From Chrysochromulina tobinii (taxonomy: Eukaryota; Haptophyta; Prymnesiales; Chrysochromulinaceae), in contig JWZX01002782.1 of the NCBI GenBank assembly GCA_001275005.1, positions 1 to 26,885 of the forward strand: DNA of 26,885 bases, read 5' to 3'. The position numbers and the translations under genes were made by a program. Shown here in pieces: positions 19,711-26,885 of this stretch (position 1 is its first letter; every line of letters begins with the position of its first letter). Under the pieces are notes generated by a model, which was not told the DNA's origin, ran no database searches, and was given only the letters and a program-made list of their open reading frames with translations.

Positions 19711-19852
19711 TTTGTGCAAAGAGAATTTCTAACGCTATTTCCAAATTTACGTCTTGAGCGTTGAGGTGTCTTGACTTGACTTGAAGTGAAGACTTGACTT
19801 CTTTTCCCCCCGCGGACCCGGACGGATACCGAAAGAATTCCTAGCCCTCACG
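19711..19852. repeat. CTTGA repeat tract and spacer
   Basis: TCTTGACTTGACTTGAAGTG and further TTGACTT copies occupy about 19769-19801. No gene seen. Confidence 0.5.
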
Positions 19853-20110
19853 ATGCCGATCCCCCCCCACTGCCCACTTAGGCCCAAGCCCCCACGCGAA
19901 CAGGCCCACAGTCGACGCTAAGGCCACAGCGATGTGCGACATGGCGGGCGCAGCACACACCTGCCAGGCTGCTTCCGACACGTCTCCTTGACCTTGTCCG
20001 ATCCCCCCAACACGGACACCCACCGACGGTCGACGCTAAGGCCTACAGCGATGCGACACATGCGTTGCGATCTGCTTCCGATACCCTCTGCCCAACACAT
20101 CCCCCAACAC
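19853..20110. repeat. Two imperfect tandem units of ~140 bp
   Basis: Both units start CCGATCCCCCC and contain GTCGACGCTAAGGCC(T)ACAGCGATG and CTGCTTCCGA. Homology is clear but degenerate; function unknown. Confidence 0.55.
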
Positions 20111-20607
20111 GACTCTTGCGCCGGTGCACAAGTCGACGGACCGGACCTCCAACACGACTCGCAACGCAGTCACACCTACACACAGTCCGATTGTTTGGAC
20201 GGTTTGGCCCTGTGTGCTGTTCACAGTTCCGGTAGCGTGTACATGCCCTCTCTCTTCCTCCCCCCCCGGCTTACGCTCTCTGTCCCCGCCTTTGACGCGC
20301 CGCTCGAACGCCTGTTCGAGCGCGCGCGCTCGCCCGCGCCTCCGCATGCCCCTCGCTCCGAATCATCTCAAACTCCCTCGTCACCGGGCCTACGTCTGCT
20401 CTCAAAGATGAGTGGTCGAGTGCGCGACCGCTTAGCTCGAAGAGAGAGTCCGCAACCTGGATTCCAACCGAAGCCGCAGACCTTTTCCAGCACGCAGCGC
20501 GCGGTCGACATCGGACGAGCTGTGCCGCGGCATGCTTCGCAGAAGAAGCGCACCCTGGCGTCCCTCGGTCCGCTGCTGTAGTCGTGGCGGCATTCCGATT
20601 TCGCACT
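20111..20607. other. 3' flank of the NMNAT-PARP gene, no gene seen
   Basis: About 500 bp of C-rich sequence lies downstream of the minus-strand stop. Open frames exist on both strands but lack protein-like composition or recognisable motifs. A short inverted repeat around CGAACGCCTGTTCG (near 20310) could form a hairpin. Confidence 0.35.
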
Positions 20608-23600
20608 TCAGGAGAAGTGGATTACGTATGCCGGGTAGATGTCTTGGCCAGCTTGGACGACGTAAATCTCCGGGTTGGAGAGGTCATCAACCATCGAGGT
20701 GTACCTGAGCTTCACAGGTCTCATTTGGGGGTGGATCAATTCCGTGGTGGCCACAGTCTCCTGCCCGAGGCACGGCACGCCGACGACGACCAAGCACATA
20801 ATTATCATCATGTGGCCCTCCTCGTCCAGGCACTGATCGCATACTTTGATTGCCTTGCAATAGGCCGCGTCGCGGGCGAAGTACGTGCCTTTGCCCCAGA
20901 TGTGCCGCTCGGTTGCCAACGGTGAGAAGCCTACGCCGGTTGGGTCCTCGACGATTTTCGTGACCACTTCAGCACTCCCAGTGCCGTGGAAGAGCCAGCG
21001 GGTGTGCACGCCACCCTGGAAGCTTACCTTTAGTCGTTCAAATGAGTCCTTGACACTGCCGTAGAGAGTGTCCATACTTTCTTGCATATTGCCATTCTCG
21101 ATGCGCTCAATGTACGCGACCTGAACCCTTTCGCCAATCTTGTAATCCGGAGCGTAGAAGCGCTTCACGTCGGGCTCTCCTTGGAAAATGCCCACCACCG
21201 CCTTATACTCATCCGAATTCTGGAGCACACGGAAGCGTTTCTGCTCGTCGCATCCCTTCTGGCCTTCCGACGCCCAGAAGCGCCGCAGGCTTCGTGGCTC
21301 AAAGCCGAGGAACTTCTCGTGGTTGCAGCGCGCCTCTGAGGTGAAGCATGCGTGCGACTCGACAAATGCAAAGGGCGGGTACGGCGAGAGCAGCGAGTCG
21401 ATGAGGCGTGGCAGGCAGTTGTACTTGAGGAGCGACGCTGGGTTGTGCGAATCGCCCTTGCGCTCGCGATGCCCCTCTTGCGTGACTGTGTAGTAGAGCA
21501 GGCACAGCATGGGTGAGCCTGTGCGGATGAGCGCCTCGAGCGAGTCTGGCTTCTCTCCTTTACTGTAGTCCGGCATGACCACCACTCCTCTCTTATCGCG
21601 TTCTTCATCCGTCGAGAAGCGCGGCTTGGGCCACACGTCCTCCTTCGAGCCTTGCACGAGCACCACCTTGACGCCCTCGGGCAGTTTGGTCGCCTCTGGG
21701 TGCGCATTGATCATCAGGCAGCCAATATCCTTCGGCACCTCACCGGCCTCCATGCGCTTCCACAGCTCGACCATGTACGCGCCGCCCTTGGAGGCGCACA
21801 GGATGACACCTGGCTTGAAGCTCGTGATGGCATCGAGGACGTCGCGGATCGCGGTGGCCATCACAAAGCCTTTGTCCGCCGGACTGGCGCAGCTGAGGCG
21901 TCGAACGTCGAAGCCCGCGCGTTCGACGCTCGCAATCTGCTGCGGGTTGGCGAGGAAGCCAAGGCCAGGCCCGATGGCGAGCACCTTCTTGCCGTGCCGG
22001 TCAGGAGCCGTACGAGAGGGTGGGCAGTACTCAAGAATCATGTCTTTCCACATGCTCAAATGGTCCTTGGCCGTGCTGAGCGCCTTGTCCGCCGCACGCT
22101 CAGCGGCGGCGTCGGAGAGGTATTGCCGGAAAAAGTCGACGACGGCCGTCCGGCCGACGTACATCTCCGGGTTGGCGCGCACGTGCTGCTCGATCGATAC
22201 TGGAGCACTGACTACGCCCTGAGCAATGCCCCTTCCGACCGCATTCGGAGGTGGCACCGGTGGGGGGGGTGCCGCGGGCGGCGGCACTGGCAACGCAGTC
22301 AGGGGTGCGGTGGTCACAGGTTGTTTGGGCTGGGCTGGTTCCGCAGAGGCGGCGGCTGCCGCCTTGTCCGCCTCGCCGCTCGCGAAAAAGGCCTTGACCC
22401 CGGCGTTCTCATTGAGCTTGGCTTTCTCGGCCGGCTTGTTGCCGAAGAAAATGCCATCCTTGTCAGTCGCCTTGACGGCCTCTGGGTACGCCGCGAGCAG
22501 CGCCTGCACCACCGACACAGATGAGCTGTACCGAGCGGCGACGTGGAGGGGCATCCTTCCGAGCTTGTCAGTCGCCTTGACGGCCTCCGGGTACGCCGCG
22601 AGCAGCGCCTGCACCACCGCCTCCGATGAGCTGTACTTCGCGGCGCGGTGGAGAGGTGTCTTCCCGAGCGCATTGTTTGCTCTGGCCATTGCTGGCGTGA
22701 TTAGCAGGAGGACCTCGGCGTCAGGCCGTTTGTACGTGTCGTTATCGAGGAGGCTCGCGAAGAAGGCCTCGCCGCTCGCAAAGAAGGCCTTCACCGCGGC
22801 GTTCTCATTGTACTTGGCGGCGTAGTCGGCCGGCGTCTCGCCATCCTTGTCCGTCGCCTTGACGGCCTCACGGTACGCCGCGAGCAGCGCCTGCACCACC
22901 GCCACCGATGAACTGTTCCGAGCGGCGGCGTGGAGGGGCGTGAGCCCGTCGTTGTTTGTCGCCATGGCGGCCTCCGGGTACGCCGCGAGCAGCACCTGCA
23001 CCACCGCCACCGATGAGCTCTTCGAAGCGGCGACGTGGAGGGGCATGCTCCCGTTGTAGTTCGTCGCCTTGGCGGCCTCCGGGTACGCCGTGAGCAGCGC
23101 CTGCATCACCGACTCCGATGAGCTGTACCAAGCGGCGGCGTGGAGGGGCATGTTCCCGTGCTTGTCCTTTGCCCTGGCGGCCTCCGGGTACTCCGCGAGC
23201 AGCGCCTGCACCACCGCCACCGATGAGCTGTACCGAGCGGCAACATGGAGGGGCGTGTTCCCGTCGTTGTTCGTCGCCTTGACGGCATCCGGGTACGCCG
23301 CAAGCAGCGCCTGCACCACCGATACCGATGAGTTGAACTGAGCGGCAACGTGGAGGGGCGTCCTCCCGAGCTGTACGTGGCACACACGGCGAGCAGGGGG
23401 GCGGTTGAGCGACAAGGCGGGCGGCGGGTGGGGGAGAGGCCGCATGCGCGCGGCACACAGGGCTGGGGGCGGCGTACCTTGTCCGTCGCCTTGACGGCAT
23501 CCGGGTACGCCGCGAGCAGCGCCTGCACCACCGACACCGATGAGTTGTGCGTAGCGGCGACGTGGAGGGGCGTGTACCCGTCCTGTACGTGGCACATACG

Positions 23601-25974
23601 GCGAGCAGGGGGCGGCTGAGCGACGAGGCGGGCGGCGGGCGCGCGACGATGGCGCAGCTAACGGGCGCGTGCGCCGCCGTCGCGCCACCGATGATGGCGC
23701 TGACGGCGTACCTTGGTCGTCGCCTTGACGGCCTCCGGGTACGCCGCGAGCAGCGCCTGCACCACCGCAACCGATGTGCTGTACTGAGCAGCGCGGCGGA
23801 GGGGCGTGTACCCGACCTGTACGTGGCACACACGGCGAGCAGGGGCACGACTGAGCAATGAGGCGGGCAAGCGAGCACGGCGCGCGTGTAGCCGGGCAAC
23901 GGACGGGGCGCGCGAGCGATGGCGAATGTGCAGAGTCGCACGACCGCCGCCGTCTCCCCCTGCGGCCGTTCACCTGCCGCCGCCCGTCGGCCGCGTGGCT
24001 GTGCTCTCCCGCGCGTCGCGGCGCGCGTCGCGGCTGCAGTCGGAGCAGACGACGGAGCGCGCGGAGCGTCGGTGGTACACGCTTCGCCCACCCATCCCCG
24101 CCACCGCCTCCTCCACCCCCCTGTGAGAGTGCACACTCACCATCACCACCCCACGAGACACGTCAAAAGTCCGCCGCCGCAGAGGAGAGAGGGGCGGACC
24201 CACGCGCCGTCCGCCGCCCTGCCTGTCGCGGAGGGGCGTGCGGCCGGCCTGGGCGGCACACAGGTGGCGTGCCACGAATGGCGGCGCGGGAGAGGGGACG
24301 GTGGCCGGCGCGCCGTGCGCAGCAGCGCTGGTGCGATATGCAGCGTACCCCATCCTTCGCTCTGGCCGTTGCTTGCGTGATCAGCGGGAGGACCTCGGCG
24401 TCGGGCCGTTTGTACGTGTTGAAATTAAGGAGGCTCATCTGCTCGAGCTCGCGGAGGAGACGCGCCGCTTCTTCAGCAGCGGCCTTCTCGGCCGCGGCCT
24501 TCTCGGCCGGTTCGCCAGTCAGCGAGCCGCCCTCGAGCTTGAGTCCTGGCGGCGGCGGAGGCGAGGCTGGCAGAAAGCAGTGGTACGGCTCCCCCCCGAC
24601 CGACTCGCTGAACCAGGTCTGCACCTGCCCGCTCTTGCCGTACTTGTACTGAACCACCAAAATCTTATGGCACTGCCATTCATGGCCAAAGCCGAAGAGG
24701 TCGTTGCAGCCACGCCTCTCGGGGTTGAAGTTGAGCTCGCCATTGCGTACGCTCGAAAGTAGGATTGACGTCACGTCCACGCCTTTGCGATCGCCGGTTT
24801 GCCAGAGCCAGCCGTGCTCGAGGCTGCTGCCGTGGTGCACCTGACCGCGGTGATTGTGGGGCCCGCCGTACCAGGCGCGCACGATGATCAGATCGTCGCC
24901 GCCACCGAGGACCGGCTTGGCCACTGGCGGTTCTGCTGAGTGTAGATATTCCGAGCGAATGTAGCCATCGACACAGCCGCTCGTCCGGATCTTGGTGAAG
25001 CCTTCGCGGGCCTCCTCCAGGATGGAAACGACCTCGCCATTTTTCACCAATGTCCGAGACGGGACCCACACAGTGTCATCTCGTTTCGTTGATGCCACCT
25101 TGCGAAGCATCGTGTCGTTGATGTTATCGGGTCGAGATACGACCACGGTTGGTAGCTTGGCCTCACGCGAGTTGCCCACGCCAAAGAAGTGCTGCGCCGA
25201 AACTGCGTTCGGATTGGTGTCGCGCCATGGCCCTTGGGTTAGACACCAGTCCGTGACCGACGGGTGGAGCAGCGTCGCGAGCTTAGCCATATCCCTTCGA
25301 GTCAGCGCTGCGCGCGCTTCTGTCGACGATATGTTCACGGGTATCTCTCGCCCAACGATGAAGTGCTCGGAAGATGCCCTGCTCTTCCGCATGCCGTCGA
25401 GGACTTCCTGCGTGTATCCGGGTCGACCCATCGTTATGTATCGTGAGTCGGCGCGCGCGTCGTTCCACTTGGAATACTTTGACACGTCGTCGGCGCCGTT
25501 CAAGTGCCAGACCACAAAATCGAGGTGAACAAACTTGCGCTGCAGCCCTTGCAACCACTTGTGGAAGTCGACATCAGAGTGGATCCATGGGTACTCAGCT
25601 GTGGCGAGTTCACAGAGCTTCAGCCGGTCGCCTCTCGACATTGCCGCCTCGCCCTTGGAAGCGAGCTTCCTCGAGACATGCGAATCGTTGTTGACTGATA
25701 TGAGCGCGACGCATCCGTGAAAGACTTGGAACGCCTTGTCCGTGAGCGGAGTCGCCTTGCCCGTGAGGATCTCGTGGGCCTCGACGACGCTCTGCACATG
25801 ACCAAGGGTGATTGGGCAGAGGCTCCCAAGGAAGTCTAGCACTGCTACTCTTTTGCCGCCTTGCGACGACAACGTGCTGAGGTAGGCCTCCATCGGGTTA
25901 GGGTTGCTCATATCTGCCGACGTCGAGGTCGTCACGTTCGCTCGTCTTTTGCCCGTCTTTTTAGCGCGGCACAA
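20608..25974 (-). CDS. NMNAT - SH3-like - ankyrin - alpha/beta-hydrolase-like - PARP fusion protein
   Basis: Exons 24349-25974, 23712-23816, 23478-23582 and 20608-23370 join by GT-AG introns in phase 0; product ~1532 residues. Residues ~40-250 match NMN adenylyltransferase (NAD+ synthesis): GSLCPITLGH (50-59) for GxxxPxTxxH, HLNGADD (157-163), and ISSTEAR (215-221). An SH3b-like domain (~285-348), a beta-rich domain (~360-460) loosely like the DNAJC11 C-terminus, an AAAEK helix and TYKRPDAEVLPLI (~520-532) follow. Next come about ten ankyrin repeats, a Pro-rich linker, and an alpha/beta-hydrolase-like domain (~1070-1250) with CASKGG (Ser ~1139). The C-terminal PARP domain has LFHGT (His ~1407), GKGTYFA (Tyr ~1442) and EIYVVQ. 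An ungapped match to PARP10/14-type ends puts Ile ~1514 in the third catalytic place, suggesting mono-ADP-ribosylation. Start 25974 gives a basic, NLS-like N-terminus; Met 22 (25911) is an alternative. If the first intron (532 nt) were not an intron, NMNAT and PARP would be separate genes. Confidence 0.8.
23371..23477 (-). other. Ankyrin-unit intron
   Basis: A 107-nt intron starting GTACGCCGCC and ending CACGTACAG, closely similar to 23583-23711 and to the ankyrin introns at 1124-1230, 1336-1441, 2921-3027, 3139-3243 and 3346-3451. Confidence 0.75.
23583..23711 (-). other. Ankyrin-unit intron
   Basis: A 129-nt intron between two 105-nt exons that each encode one ankyrin repeat. Donor AAG|GTACGCCG, acceptor GTACAG|GACGGG. 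Confidence 0.75.
23817..24348 (-). other. Large first intron of the NMNAT-PARP gene
   Basis: A 532-nt intron between the TYKRPDAEVLPLI segment and the first ankyrin exon, homologous along most of its length to 3557-4137. It carries no recognised gene. Its removal is what makes the NMNAT and ankyrin-PARP parts one protein. Confidence 0.7.
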
Positions 25975-26013
25975 CTGCGCAGCGCGATTCCCTTTGATGC
26001 TTACATGTATAAG

Positions 26014-26056
26014 TAGTACCGCATCCTAATCATTGTGTTACCGGTACCGCATCCTG
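26014..26056 (-). promoter_or_regulatory. TACCGCATC motifs upstream of the NMNAT-PARP gene
   Basis: TAGTACCGCATCC (26014-26026) and GTGTTACCGGTACCGCATCC (26035-26054) lie 40-80 bp upstream of the first Met. They repeat the core of the upstream blocks at 4742 and 16773; AGATTTCGTC follows twice (about 26066 and 26086), like GGATTTCGTC at 16796. Confidence 0.45.
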
Positions 26057-26549
26057 GTCGAGGACAGATTTCGTCACCCTCGTCAGAGATTTCGTCTGTG
26101 AGTAATCTCGGGAATTTTCCATTGAGAAAGACGAAAAACTTATTTGATTCAAACTTGATTCCGGTAATTTAGGCTTGAGGATCGATTACAAGTACCCCGA
26201 GGATGGGCCAACGTCAGTGTGTGTGCTGAACCTTTGGATTCGCGCGGACCGTGGTGGTGCAGCCGGCGGGTCGTGACTCGGAGGGCACCGCTGATACACT
26301 CGGCTTCTCTTCCAGGGTTGGGGTGTCTCAGAGTTTCGCGAAATTGAGAGAAAAATTTGCCAGAGGCGCCGCAGGCGCCGAAATTTTTCGAAATTTGCCA
26401 CACACCGCTCCACTTGCCTCCCAGGCACATGCAGTACACATGATCCGGATAAGCATGGAATAAGGTGCATATTGGCCTCCAGCCCGCTTTACGTCACTAG
26501 GTGGACTCACGTGACAGTGTCTGACCTCAAACTGTCTCGCCATCTTCGG
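26057..26549. other. Intergenic, no gene seen
   Basis: This is less GC-rich sequence than its surroundings. Minus-strand ORFs of up to 96 codons occur, but none shows a motif or a convincing neighbour. Confidence 0.35.
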
Positions 26550-26668
26550 CCCCAGCCCCCCACAGCCCCGCCGCGCTCGTGCGCGCCGCGTGCCGCGCGC
26601 CGCGCTCGCTCATCGAGCCCCACCCTCAATGCCCCAGCCCCGCCGCACCCGCGCGCCGCGCTCGCTCA
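26550..26668. repeat. GC-rich direct repeat
   Basis: Two copies of a GCCCCAGCCCC ... GCGCGCCGCGCTCGCTCA block follow each other. No coding potential is apparent. Confidence 0.5.
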
Positions 26669-26740
26669 GTGTCCCTTCGAGCACACGCTGAAATTCATGT
26701 TCGGTGACCAACAGTGGGCCGAGACATCCCGAGTGAGAGG

Positions 26741-26885
26741 GTCCCGCCCTGTACCCTCTAGACCCCTTTTCTGGACCCTCGGGACCCCTGGACCCCTGGA
26801 CCCCTCTGGGACCCCTGGACCCTCGGGACCCCCAGGCTGGACCCCTGGACCCTCGTGGACCCTCCTCTGTACCCTCCGGGACCCT
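26741..26885. repeat. GGACCC(T) minisatellite at the window end
   Basis: Irregular tandem copies of GGACCCCT, GGACCCTC and GGGACCC run to the window edge. The array probably continues beyond it. Confidence 0.8.

Noticed and set aside
19934-20581. 215-residue plus-strand ORF
   Set aside because: It spans degenerate 140-bp repeats and C-rich sequence with no motif, and its composition is unlike the real proteins here.
20660-20670. Catalytic Glu of a poly-ADP-ribosylating PARP in NPEIYVV
   Set aside because: The Glu aligns with the catalytic place only if a gap is added. The ungapped match puts Ile there, as in mono-ADP-ribosylating PARPs; recorded as uncertain.
22868-24136. 422-residue minus-strand ORF with repeated GGGGAGA motifs
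   Set aside because: It is an off-frame translation of the ankyrin array; its repeats come from the ankyrin period.
1-26885. CRISPR array or prokaryotic operon
   Set aside because: The tandem repeats are minisatellites or coding repeats without spacers, and the genes have introns and eukaryotic domains.

Overview
This window comes from a GC-rich eukaryotic nuclear genome, most likely a unicellular marine alga. A haptophyte or stramenopile would fit the ankyrin style and short GT-AG introns, but no marker here fixes the lineage. Evidence for a eukaryote: genes split by phase-matched GT-AG introns, and a Roc-COR-TIR protein, an MSP/VAP domain, ankyrin arrays, a PARP catalytic domain, EF-hands and a class II photolyase. 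All gene models were read by eye; exon ends rest on splice consensus and reading-frame continuity.

Layout, left to right. (1) 1-4656, minus: a multi-exon MSP-ankyrin gene whose 3' end runs off the window through a poly-G stretch. (2) 5750-7863, plus: a class II CPD photolyase carrying an inserted TFIIS N-terminal-type domain and a last intron made of duplicated exon sequence. (3) About 8359-9735, minus: exons of one or more poorly resolved genes, including two EF-hands and a possible OTU-like segment. (4) 10139-16599, minus: a two-exon gene for a ~2125-residue MIB/SH3 - zinc-finger - Roc - COR - TIR protein. (5) 17177-18948, plus: a DEG/HtrA-type serine protease with a one-base frame break. 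(6) 19032-19710, plus: a duplicated 3' fragment of the photolyase gene. (7) 20608-25974, minus: a four-exon gene predicted to encode, in one chain, an NMN adenylyltransferase domain, an SH3-like domain, about ten ankyrin repeats, an alpha/beta-hydrolase-like domain and a PARP catalytic domain. (8) 26000-26885: upstream region and GC-rich minisatellites.

The most striking theme is NAD+. One polypeptide appears to join an NAD+-making enzyme (NMNAT) to an NAD+-using one (PARP). A neighbouring Roc-COR protein ends in a TIR domain that retains the glutamate expected of NAD+-cleaving TIRs. The MSP-ankyrin gene is a close paralogue of the ankyrin part of the NMNAT-PARP gene. It shares a ~110-bp upstream block with the Roc-COR-TIR gene, and a weaker form of its core motif lies upstream of the NMNAT-PARP gene. 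Joint regulation and a shared stress or immune role are inference.

A second theme is intron birth. Three unrelated genes carry introns rich in TGATGAC/TGATGAA repeats and flanked by duplicated splice-site sequence. The ankyrin arrays consist of near-identical exon+intron units.
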